Shown one piece after another: positions 5,869 through 11,626 of a stretch of DNA of 11,626 nt. The stretch comes from Caldifarciminota bacterium. Its GTDB lineage: Bacteria; Hydrothermota; 32-111; QNBC01. The stretch lies in assembly GCA_023132105.1 (NCBI GenBank), contig JAGLYS010000209.1, positions 1 to 11,626 of the forward strand. The letters are read 5' to 3'. A model generated the notes under the pieces. It ran no database searches. It was not told the origin of the DNA and saw nothing but the letters and a program-made list of their open reading frames with translations. How positions within the stretch are numbered: the first letter of the stretch is position 1; every line of letters starts with the position of its first letter. A program made the translations under genes and the position numbers.

Positions 5869-6714
5869 ATGTCGTATAAAAGAATCGATGCAAAATTATT
5901 TGCTATATGTCTGTTCTTTATAGTATTGATATTATCAGGTTGTACAAATAAAACGGAAAATCCTTTGGAGGAACCGGGAACGATTTTTTTCGAGGATGAT
6001 TTCGAAGATGGAAATTACGATGATTGGTTCGATGCATATGGACCTCCTGATATTATCGATAATGTACAAACTGCTCATTCGGGAAATAAGGCACTTAGAT
6101 GTACCGCATTTTATAATGATAGTAATTCCTCTACTTCAAGTATAAAATACTGGTTTCATCCCGGATATGATAAGGTTCATTTCAGGTGGTATTGTAAATT
6201 CGATTCAACATTTGATCAGGGATGGGGTATGCATTTCTGTTCTTTATATGCCGTTGAAGGGGAAAATAAGTGGAATCAAATGGGTATGGCAGGCATAAAA
6301 CCTGATGGAGACGACAGATTCGGTTCGGGATTCGAACCATGGAGTAGCTGGGAAGCTTTAACCCCACCGGGAAGAATGCAGTTTTATGCTTACTGGCATG
6401 AAATGCTACCCGACAATAGTGGTCCGTATTGGGGAAATGTATTTTATCCGGATTCTGCTATTATTCCTGAAAGAGGTCGTTGGTACTGTATGGAAATGAT
6501 GATAAAAGCAAATGATGCAGGGAATGATAACGGGGAGATGGCGGCATGGATCGATGGAAAATTATATTTACACATGACCGGTTTTAATTGGAGAACAACA
6601 AACGAACTAAAAATAAAGCGTATCAGTTTAGGGATATATATTCATAACAACCCTGAAGATAATATTTGCTGGTTCGATGATGTTGTATTAAGTACGGGAT
6701 ATATCGGTCTATAA
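5869..6714 (+). CDS. Surface lipoprotein with probable concanavalin-A-like/polysaccharide-lyase-like beta-sandwich
   Basis: The 281-residue precursor has a lipoprotein signal: a basic start (KRIDAK), a hydrophobic stretch FAICLFFIVLI and the lipobox LSGC, giving lipidated C25. A flexible acidic linker follows, then a single domain of about 240 residues opening with FFEDDFEDGNYDDWFD, a phrase common at the start of secreted LamG-like or lyase-like beta-sandwich domains. It is rich in aromatic residues: HFRWYCKFDSTFDQGWGMHF (107-126), QFYAYWHEM, YWGNVFYP, GRWYCMEMMIKAND (about 204-217), and ends with CWFDDVVLSTGYIGL. I recall related hypothetical proteins distantly like alginate/heparin-lyase folds, but I cannot name a family or a catalytic set. 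It may bind or cleave an extracellular glycan. It has a strong AGGAGGT site before ATG 5869 and is divergent from the polyamine operon with no evident functional link. Confidence 0.72.
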   Translation: MSYKRIDAKLFAICLFFIVLILSGCTNKTENPLEEPGTIFFEDDFEDGNYDDWFDAYGPPDIIDNVQTAHSGNKALRCTAFYNDSNSSTSSIKYWFHPGYDKVHFRWYCKFDSTFDQGWGMHFCSLYAVEGENKWNQMGMAGIKPDGDDRFGSGFEPWSSWEALTPPGRMQFYAYWHEMLPDNSGPYWGNVFYPDSAIIPERGRWYCMEMMIKANDAGNDNGEMAAWIDGKLYLHMTGFNWRTTNELKIKRISLGIYIHNNPEDNICWFDDVVLSTGYIGL

Positions 6715-6715
6715 A

Positions 6716-6740
6716 TTGAAGAAATATTTGGGTTCTTCAA
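6716..6740 (+). other. Hairpin after the lipoprotein gene
   Basis: TTGAAGAA (6716-6723) pairs perfectly with TTCTTCAA (6733-6740) across a 9-nt loop, starting just after the lipoprotein stop. It is AT-rich with no following T-run, so it is more likely to protect a 3' end or help the next hairpin than to terminate alone. Confidence 0.45.
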
Positions 6741-6761
6741 ATTCATATTATATTATATTAC

Positions 6762-6801
6762 AATATAGAGGGAGACAAAAGATTATGTCTCCCTCTATAT
6801 T
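6762..6801. terminator. Long perfect hairpin, probable bidirectional terminator
   Basis: AATATAGAGGGAGACA (6762-6777) and TGTCTCCCTCTATATT (6786-6801) form a perfect 16-bp stem with an 8-nt loop. It lies between the convergent lipoprotein gene (ends 6714) and the SPFH gene (ends 6824), as expected for a shared terminator. Neither side has a long uninterrupted U-tract, only AT-rich flanks. Confidence 0.7.
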
Positions 6802-6823
6802 TATGTAAATAATAAACCGATTG

Positions 6824-7738
6824 CTATTTAATATTTAAAAGAGGTGTTAGTCCTTTATCGAATGGCATTATTACCGTAGAATTATTTTTACCTTTCACAA
6901 CTTCTTGTAAATTCTGAATGTAATACCATTGCAAATATCTTGGTGTGAGAGAATATGTTATAATCTTTTGATAATCCGCAATACCACGAGCTTCGATTCT
7001 CTTTCTTTCCGCTTCCTGTGTTGACTTCTGAAGTACATAAACCATTTGCTGTGCTGCCTGTTCGGCTGATAATTTTTCCTCAATGGCATTTCTAACCTTC
7101 AGGGGTAACTGCACATTTCTCAGGAGTACCCTTTCGCATATCACTCCTCTGTTTGTAAAAGCTTCTACCAATTCCTCTTGTATACCCTTTGTTACCTCTT
7201 GTCTTTTCTTCGAGTAAATCTCAACTACCGAATATTTCACAGCAACATCCCTTATGGCAGTTCTTATAGCAGGTCTTACTATTTTGCTTACATAATCAGG
7301 ACCAATATTTTGATAAACATTCGGAGCTTCGCTTGGCATTAATTTATACCATACGGTAACATCAAGATCGATTGAGAGCCCATCCTTTGTAAGAGCCCGA
7401 ATAGCATCATCCCCTTTCTTTTGTCCTTCGGTTGACATAATACTCATTGTATAAGACTGGGTTCTTACATCCATTTTAATTAAATTAACAATAGGGATTA
7501 CAAGATGTATCCCATTTCTAAGAGCTAATTTGTTTACATTACCAAGTAAAATCTTTACACCGACATATCCGGGTGGAACAATTCTAATCGAGCTGATTAA
7601 TAGAATTAGTATCACGATACCGATGATAATCGGGGTAATAACCTTTCTGTTTACCTTGAAATAAATCTTATTTTGAGAAATAAGATTGAAGATAATGATG
7701 ACAGTAATTACGAATATTATGAATAATAATAAACCCAT
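6824..7738 (-). CDS. SPFH/Band-7 prohibitin-like membrane protein
   Basis: The 304-residue protein starts with two hydrophobic segments (about 2-20 and 34-52) separated by a basic loop. The SPFH domain (about 53-215) begins RIVPPGYVGVKILLGNV and contains NGIHLVIPIVNLIKMDVRTQSY, LTKDGLSIDLDVTVWYKL and PAIRTAIRDVAVKYSVVEIY. A charged, alanine/glutamate-rich coiled coil (about 216-257, AIEEKLSAEQAAQQMV...QEAERKRIEARG) and a prohibitin-like tail (YLQWYYIQNLQEVVKGKNNSTVIMP) follow. Such proteins oligomerise into membrane rings, and in bacteria are linked to FtsH protease control or membrane microdomains. It lacks the Gly/Ala-rich tail and NfeD partner of flotillin operons, so prohibitin/HflK-HflC-like is the better description. 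The ATG at 7736-7738 has AAAGGAGG upstream. It is monocistronic with its own promoter. Confidence 0.9.
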   Translation of the reverse strand: MGLLLFIIFVITVIIIFNLISQNKIYFKVNRKVITPIIIGIVILILLISSIRIVPPGYVGVKILLGNVNKLALRNGIHLVIPIVNLIKMDVRTQSYTMSIMSTEGQKKGDDAIRALTKDGLSIDLDVTVWYKLMPSEAPNVYQNIGPDYVSKIVRPAIRTAIRDVAVKYSVVEIYSKKRQEVTKGIQEELVEAFTNRGVICERVLLRNVQLPLKVRNAIEEKLSAEQAAQQMVYVLQKSTQEAERKRIEARGIADYQKIITYSLTPRYLQWYYIQNLQEVVKGKNNSTVIMPFDKGLTPLLNIK

Positions 7739-7764
7739 TTTTCCTCCTTTTCATTAATTATACA

Positions 7765-7793
7765 ATTTTACATATCATTTAGACACTTGTCAA
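7765..7793 (-). promoter_or_regulatory. Probable sigma-70 promoter of the SPFH gene
   Basis: On the minus strand a perfect TTGACA (7788-7793) and TAAAAT (7765-7770) are 17 bp apart. The start would lie near 7758, giving a leader of about 20 nt that just contains the AAAGGAGG site. A second TATAAT nearer the gene (about 7757-7762) has no matching -35. Confidence 0.7.
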
Positions 7794-7921
7794 TGTCATT
7801 TTAAATGATTTATTTATATTATTCCATAGATATTACATTTGAGGATAACATTTTATTCACTTAATTTTAATTTCATTAAGAGGAATACCACAAAGAGGAG
7901 GGGAGAGGGAGGGGAATTAGC

Positions 7922-7979
7922 CACGAATTACACAAAGAGAAGAGAGAAAATAGAGCAGATACAAAATGTTTGTCCCTAC
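7922..7979 (-). repeat. Dispersed intergenic repeat, copy 2
   Basis: Read on the minus strand, this copy begins GTAGGGACAAAC (7979-7968) and ends with a 24-bp block (7945-7922) finishing in GTGTAATTCGTG. The two elements match copy 1 at 2378-2389 and 2458-2481 in order and relative orientation, with 11/12 and 22/24 identities. The spacing between them is shorter here (22 bp against 68 bp), so copies differ by internal insertion or deletion. Confidence 0.6.
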
Positions 7980-7997
7980 CATTCATAAAAATTATAC

Positions 7998-8026
7998 TTG
8001 AAAAGTTTGCAGATTGATTATATAAT
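7998..8026 (+). promoter_or_regulatory. Probable sigma-70 promoter of the DJ-1-like/UPF0173/malic enzyme operon
   Basis: TTGAAA (7998-8003) is followed after exactly 17 bp by a perfect TATAAT (8021-8026). The start would be near 8033, just ahead of GGAGGT (8039-8044) and the ATG at 8048. Confidence 0.7.
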
Positions 8027-8047
8027 TAAAAAAAATATGGAGGTAAG

Positions 8048-8662
8048 ATGAGGAAAATATTTTTGATTATGATTTTTATATTTGTATCACTACCCCTATT
8101 TTCAGGGGATGTTGTAGAAAACAGAGGGAATATTATTATGATTGTTGCCCCTGAAAATTACATGGATGAAGAGTTTCAAATTCCCTATGACTATCTTAAA
8201 TCGAAAGGCTACGATGTTATTGTTGCATCGAGGACTACGGATAGTATAACGGGTATGTTAGGAGGAAAAATTAAACCCGATTTATTGATTAAAAACATTA
8301 TTCCCGATTCATTTAATGTACTTGTTATACCGGGCGGAAGTGGTGCGAGTGTGTTTTTTAATGATACATTGGTGAAAAATATTGTTTTAAAATTCAATAG
8401 AGACAATAAAATTATTTCTGCTATATGCCTTTCCCCCGTAACACTTGCTAAATTTGGTATTTTAAAAGATAAAAATGCAACAGTTTGGCCTTCTGTATTT
8501 ACAAAAGGGGAACTGGAAAAATATGGAGCAAAATATAAAAACAATAATGTAGTTATAGACGGAAATATCATTACAGGGGATGGGCCAAAAAGCTCTTTGG
8601 AATTTGCAAAAGCAATTGACTCTTTAATTATTTTGAGAAAGGAGGCAGATAATGTTAAATAG
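8048..8662 (+). CDS. Exported DJ-1/PfpI-family protein
   Basis: The 204-residue protein carries an N-terminal signal peptide (MRKIFLIMIFIFVSLPLFSG), without a lipobox, so it is probably periplasmic or membrane-tethered. The rest is one DJ-1/PfpI domain of the class I glutamine amidotransferase-like fold: IIMIVAPENYMDEEFQIPYDYLKSKGYDV (29-57) with acidic residues E41/E42 near the usual active-site glutamate, VLVIPGGSGA (91-100), the nucleophile elbow AICLSP with C127, and the end motif DGNIITGDGP (171-180). In many PfpI proteases and deglycases the residue after the cysteine is His or Ala followed by Gly; here it is Leu-Ser, so catalytic type is uncertain. A role as chaperone, deglycase or redox sensor is possible. 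GGAGGT precedes the ATG. It overlaps the next gene by 11 bp. Confidence 0.82.
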   Translation: MRKIFLIMIFIFVSLPLFSGDVVENRGNIIMIVAPENYMDEEFQIPYDYLKSKGYDVIVASRTTDSITGMLGGKIKPDLLIKNIIPDSFNVLVIPGGSGASVFFNDTLVKNIVLKFNRDNKIISAICLSPVTLAKFGILKDKNATVWPSVFTKGELEKYGAKYKNNNVVIDGNIITGDGPKSSLEFAKAIDSLIILRKEADNVK

Positions 8663-9278
8663 GATTAAATGGTTGGGTCATGATACATTTCTAATAGATT
8701 ATGAGGGCAAAATTATATATATTGATCCTTTTAATATAACAGTTGAAATGCCTGAAGCAGATTATATCTTTATAACTCATTCTCATTATGATCATTTCTC
8801 CAAAGATGATATAAAAAGGATAGAGAAAGAGAATACTATAATAATTGCCCCTTATGATGTAATCAATCAAATAAGAAATCATAAAACAGTTGTTGCAAAG
8901 ATAGGTGAAGAAATTGAATTGAAAGATTTTAAATTCAAAACGGTCCCTGCTTACAATATTGATAAATATTTTCACCCAAAAGCAAATAAATGGGTGGGAT
9001 ACATTCTTAATATTGCAGGGGTTAAGGTTTATCATTCCGGTGATACGGATAGAATTCCGGAGATGCAGGATATGAATGTTGATATTGCCCTTTTACCTGT
9101 TTCGGGAACATATGTTATGACAGCTGAAGAAGCTGCTGAAGCAGCTCTTGATATAAAGCCCGATGTTGCCATACCTATGCACTATGGCTCTATTATAGGC
9201 AATAAAAGTGATGCGGAACGATTTGCTAAGCTCTTGAAAGATAAAATCCAAGTTAAAATATTTGATATTGGTTTATGA
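8652..9278 (+). CDS. UPF0173-family metal-dependent hydrolase (metallo-beta-lactamase fold)
   Basis: The 208-residue cytoplasmic protein shows the MBL-fold metal motif THSHYDH (H43, H45, D47, H48), followed by H128 and D131 in VYHSGDTDRIPEM and H177 in AIPMHYGS. WLGHDTFLIDYEGKIIYIDPF at the start, HPKANKWVGYIL (108-119) and the conserved DIALLPVSGTYVMTAEEAAEAA place it in the UPF0173/YtkL-like group, whose true substrates are unknown in most bacteria. It is slightly shorter than the usual 225 or so residues but no motif is missing. The ATG at 8652 lies within the end of the DJ-1-like gene, after AAAGGAGG (8638-8645), and the malic enzyme starts 3 bp after its stop, so it is the middle gene of a three-gene operon. 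Confidence 0.92.
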   Translation: MLNRIKWLGHDTFLIDYEGKIIYIDPFNITVEMPEADYIFITHSHYDHFSKDDIKRIEKENTIIIAPYDVINQIRNHKTVVAKIGEEIELKDFKFKTVPAYNIDKYFHPKANKWVGYILNIAGVKVYHSGDTDRIPEMQDMNVDIALLPVSGTYVMTAEEAAEAALDIKPDVAIPMHYGSIIGNKSDAERFAKLLKDKIQVKIFDIGL

Positions 9279-9281
9279 TGT

Positions 9282-10553
9282 ATGATAAGTAGAGAAGAGA
9301 TTTTAAAATATCATGAATCCGGAAGAAAGGGTAAAATCGAAGTTATTGCGACAAAATCATTGAATAATTCCAGAGATCTCTCTATTGCTTATACTCCCGG
9401 AGTTGCTATTCCTTGCCTTGAGATAGAAAAAAATAGTGAGGATGCTTATAGATATACTGCCAAAGGCAACCTTGTTGCGGTTGTTAGTAACGGAAGTGCG
9501 GTTTTAGGACTTGGTAATATCGGAGCTCTGGCGGGAAAACCTGTCATGGAAGGAAAAGGGATGTTGTTTAAAAAATTGGCAGATATCGATGTTTTTGATA
9601 TTGAAATTGATTCCTCGGATCCCGATGAAATTATTAAAGTAGTAAAACTCATAGAACCTACATTCGGAGGTATCAATCTTGAAGATATAAAAGCTCCGGA
9701 TTGTTTTTATATTGAAAGTGAGCTTAAGAAGATAATGAATATACCTGTATTCCATGATGACCAGCATGGCACTGCGGTAATATCCGGAGCAGCTTTATTG
9801 AATGCCCTTGAAATTGTAGGAAAGAGGATAGAAGAGATAAAAATGGTTGTAAACGGAGCAGGAGCTGCTGGTATTGCTTGTGCAAAATACTATAATAAGC
9901 TCGGTATAAAGAAAGAAAATATTTTTATGTGTGATTCGAAAGGATTAATTACGAAAAAAAGACAAGACATAAATGGATATAAGATTGAATTTGCTCAGGA
10001 TACCAATTTATCCACATTAAAGGAGATAATTATAGGTGCGGATTTTTTCTTCGGAGTATCTGTTAAGGATATACTCAGTGAAGAGATGATTAGAAGTATG
10101 AATAAAAATCCTGTTGTTTTTGCAATGGCAAATCCTGATCCTGAAATATCATATGAAAAAGCATTATCAATAAGAAACGATATAATAATGGCAACGGGAA
10201 GATCCGATTCCCCCAATCAAGTTAATAATTTGCTTGGTTTTCCTTACATTTTTAGAGGAGCACTTGATGTTAGAGCAACTGAAATAAATGAAGAAATGAA
10301 AATCGCTGCGACAAAAGCCCTCGCTCTTTTGGCTCATAAAGATGTTCCCGAATCTATTAGGAATAAATATAATGAAAGTGAATTGAAGTTCGGTAAAGAT
10401 TATATTATACCAAAACCATTGGATCCAAGAGTGCTTTATTATGTTACTCCTGAGGTAGCAAAAGCGGCGATTGAAACGGGTGTTGCAAGAAAAATTATTG
10501 ATATGGATGATTACAGATTTGAACTTAAAAAGAAATCGGAAGCGGGTTTTTAA
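9282..10553 (+). CDS. Malic enzyme, short bacterial NAD(P)-dependent type
   Basis: This enzyme oxidatively decarboxylates malate to pyruvate and CO2 in the cytoplasm. The 423-residue length fits the short bacterial form without a phosphotransacetylase domain, like Bacillus YtsJ. Visible features are AYTPGVAIPC with catalytic Y37, the NGSAVLGLGNIGALAGKPVM core, EGKGMLFK with catalytic K92, metal ligands E134/D135 in NLEDIKAP and D159/D160 in FHDDQHGTA, and the dinucleotide loop NGAGAAG (191-197). An aspartate (MCDSKG, D218) at the end of the second strand would favour NAD over NADP, but this is weak evidence. The ATG at 9282 follows the UPF0173 stop by 3 bp and lacks a clear Shine-Dalgarno site, so re-initiation is likely. 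Its last codons form part of the terminator stem. Confidence 0.95.
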   Translation: MISREEILKYHESGRKGKIEVIATKSLNNSRDLSIAYTPGVAIPCLEIEKNSEDAYRYTAKGNLVAVVSNGSAVLGLGNIGALAGKPVMEGKGMLFKKLADIDVFDIEIDSSDPDEIIKVVKLIEPTFGGINLEDIKAPDCFYIESELKKIMNIPVFHDDQHGTAVISGAALLNALEIVGKRIEEIKMVVNGAGAAGIACAKYYNKLGIKKENIFMCDSKGLITKKRQDINGYKIEFAQDTNLSTLKEIIIGADFFFGVSVKDILSEEMIRSMNKNPVVFAMANPDPEISYEKALSIRNDIIMATGRSDSPNQVNNLLGFPYIFRGALDVRATEINEEMKIAATKALALLAHKDVPESIRNKYNESELKFGKDYIIPKPLDPRVLYYVTPEVAKAAIETGVARKIIDMDDYRFELKKKSEAGF

Positions 10554-10567
10554 CCCGCTTCTTTTTT
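10539..10567. terminator. Intrinsic bidirectional terminator overlapping two stop codons
   Basis: GAAGCGGGTT (10539-10548) and AACCCGCTTC (10552-10561) form a perfect 10-bp GC-rich stem with a TTT loop, followed on the plus strand by TTTTTT (10562-10567). On the minus strand the stem is followed by CGATTTCTTTTT, so it can work in both directions. The loop and right arm contain the TAA of the malic enzyme (10551-10553) and the TAA of the symporter (10550-10552 on the minus strand). Confidence 0.92.
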
Positions 10568-11626
10568 ATTCGCTTTTAATTTACTAATAAACACATAAAT
10601 AAGGTATATAGATACACCTGAGATTAAAGCCATATAAACCTTATCGATATGTATATATGATTTGAAAATCGTAGCTATCAGAGCCATTATTGTTCCACCG
10701 ATAATTGTATATGTAGCGGCTCTAGCATTTCTAATGCTGGAGATGTATATACCAAACAATACGATTATTGCAGCAACACCCCTAATCGCATAACTTATAT
10801 ATGCCGTATCAAGAATAAATCCTTTCATAGTAAGAGCCAGAGGAATCACGGCAATACCTGTTATAAGTGTAAACATTTGGGACATCCTTAGAAGTTTTTT
10901 GTCTTCAACATTGGGATTTATAAAGCGTTGATAAATATCCTTGGATATTATAGTACTTACTGCAAACATAACGGGAGCGATTGTCGAGAGGATTGCTGCA
11001 AGTATACCGGCTATTGCAAGTCCGCCAAGTATGGGATGTATAAAATTACTGTTCATCAGGAGATTTGGAAGGGCTTGTTTTGCTGTGGGAGGGGCCCCAA
11101 ATTTTCCGGAAGCGGCAATCATCCCGATAGTAGACATTAGAAAACCTATGGGAATAATCAACAAAGCAGTAAAAATAGAACTCTTTCTTGCTGTTTGCCA
11201 ATCCTTTGCTGCAAAGACAGGTTGTATCGACGCTTGGGAAGCAAATACTCCCATTATGCCACCTATCAGCCATGAAAATACTTGTGAAAAGCCAATACCA
11301 AATGGAGAGAAATAGCTTTTCGCGACAGCTGCTCCTTTTGTTGCAGTTAGTAATTGAAAGAGACCATTATAACCGCCAATCTTTATATAACCAGTTATAA
11401 ATACTACAATAATCATTGTGTACAACAGAATTGTATGCATTAGATTCGTAAGGCTAATTGACCATAGTCCACCGAGGGTAATATAAATTGTTATTACTAT
11501 TCCGGCAATGATTATACCCCAGCAAATAGGAATATTCATCGTAGATGCTATTAATGACCCGGCTCCCTGAACCTGTACATATGCAAGAATGATATATGCA
11601 ATTATAAATGCAAAGGCAGAATACAA
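10550..11626 (-). CDS. Sodium:solute symporter (SSS family), C-terminal part, N-terminus beyond window
   Basis: This is a partial membrane transporter of the SSS (SLC5-like) family, which couples Na+ entry to uptake of proline, pantothenate, sugars or similar solutes. The 358 visible residues contain about nine hydrophobic helices. Recognisable family segments are GGLWSISLTNLMHTILLY (52-69), ASQASIQPVFAAKDWQTAR (129-147) and the long GILAAILSTIAPVMFAVSTIISKDIYQRFINP (207-238), whose ST-rich helix matches the Na2-site region of the family, then a short basic cytoplasmic tail (KLKANKKEAG). In the first segment the usual T-D-x-x-Q appears as T-N-x-x-H. The substrate cannot be told. The frame is open to the window edge and the leading TTG is not a credible start. 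Its stop codon overlaps the convergent malic enzyme gene by 4 bp inside the shared terminator. Confidence 0.92.
   Translation of the reverse strand: MYSAFAFIIAYIILAYVQVQGAGSLIASTMNIPICWGIIIAGIVITIYITLGGLWSISLTNLMHTILLYTMIIVVFITGYIKIGGYNGLFQLLTATKGAAVAKSYFSPFGIGFSQVFSWLIGGIMGVFASQASIQPVFAAKDWQTARKSSIFTALLIIPIGFLMSTIGMIAASGKFGAPPTAKQALPNLLMNSNFIHPILGGLAIAGILAAILSTIAPVMFAVSTIISKDIYQRFINPNVEDKKLLRMSQMFTLITGIAVIPLALTMKGFILDTAYISYAIRGVAAIIVLFGIYISSIRNARAATYTIIGGTIMALIATIFKSYIHIDKVYMALISGVSIYLIYVFISKLKANKKEAG

Larger units (their letters stand above)
7739..8047. other. Intergenic stretch between divergent SPFH and DJ-1-like genes
   Basis: No gene is visible. The stretch holds the minus-strand SPFH promoter, an AT-rich middle, a purine-rich tract from about 7879 to 7954 with a CACAAAGAG direct repeat (7889-7897 and 7931-7939), repeat copy 2, and the plus-strand promoter of the DJ-1-like gene near its right end. 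Confidence 0.6.

Noticed and set aside
8209..9035. Minus-strand ORFs opposite the DJ-1-like and UPF0173 genes
   Set aside because: They are antisense to clearly assigned genes with intact motifs and show no recognisable family features of their own.
10928..11400. Plus-strand and alternative-frame ORFs opposite the symporter
   Set aside because: The minus-strand frame gives a coherent polytopic SSS protein; the others are shadows with no start signals.

Overview
The window is bacterial chromosomal DNA and AT-rich throughout (by eye roughly one third G+C). The evidence for Bacteria is strong Shine-Dalgarno sites (AGGAGGT types), near-consensus TTGACA/TATAAT promoters, a lipobox lipoprotein and intrinsic terminators. 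The gene content (high-affinity phosphate uptake, pyruvoyl-type arginine decarboxylase, a short malic enzyme, a Na+/solute symporter, a prohibitin-like protein) does not fix a phylum. Degenerate intergenic repeats with TTCGTG and GTAGGGGCAAAC motifs are, from memory, the kind seen in uncultured environmental lineages, but that is only a hint.

Layout. (1) 2-1580, plus strand: the end of a phosphate-specific transport operon, pstA (partial), pstB and phoU. (2) 1630-2184, minus: a lone uncharacterised protein resembling the V4R/TIGR02265-type ligand-binding families, with its own promoter. (3) 2185-2572: a gene-free stretch holding degenerate repeats. (4) 2573-5676, minus: a tightly packed five-gene polyamine operon, in transcription order XRE-cupin regulator, speD, pdaD, speE, speB, with overlapping or nearly abutting genes. 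It opens with a consensus promoter whose start point lies in a perfect 16-bp palindrome, a likely autoregulatory operator. (5) 5869-6714, plus: a divergent surface lipoprotein with a probable beta-sandwich domain, followed by two hairpins. (6) 6824-7738, minus: an SPFH/prohibitin-like membrane protein with its own promoter. (7) 7739-8047: an intergenic stretch with a second copy of the repeat from region 3, on the opposite strand. (8) 8048-10553, plus: a three-gene operon of exported DJ-1/PfpI-like protein, UPF0173 metallo-hydrolase and malic enzyme. (9) 10550-11626, minus: a Na+/solute symporter running out of the window. It ends inside the same bidirectional terminator that ends the malic enzyme gene.

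How the genes work together. The pst/phoU genes take up phosphate and signal its status. The polyamine operon encodes a complete arginine-to-spermidine route: PdaD makes agmatine, SpeB removes urea, SpeD makes decarboxylated SAM and SpeE transfers aminopropyl. The order of the SpeE and SpeB steps (via putrescine or via aminopropylagmatine) cannot be read from sequence. The malic enzyme links C4 acids to pyruvate; why it is co-transcribed with a DJ-1-like and an MBL-fold protein is unclear.

I see no CRISPR array, tRNA, rRNA, transposase or phage gene, and no convincing undescribed multi-gene system. The most notable signals are the operator/promoter arrangement, the paired intergenic repeats, and two proteins of unknown role (1630-2184 and 5869-6714).
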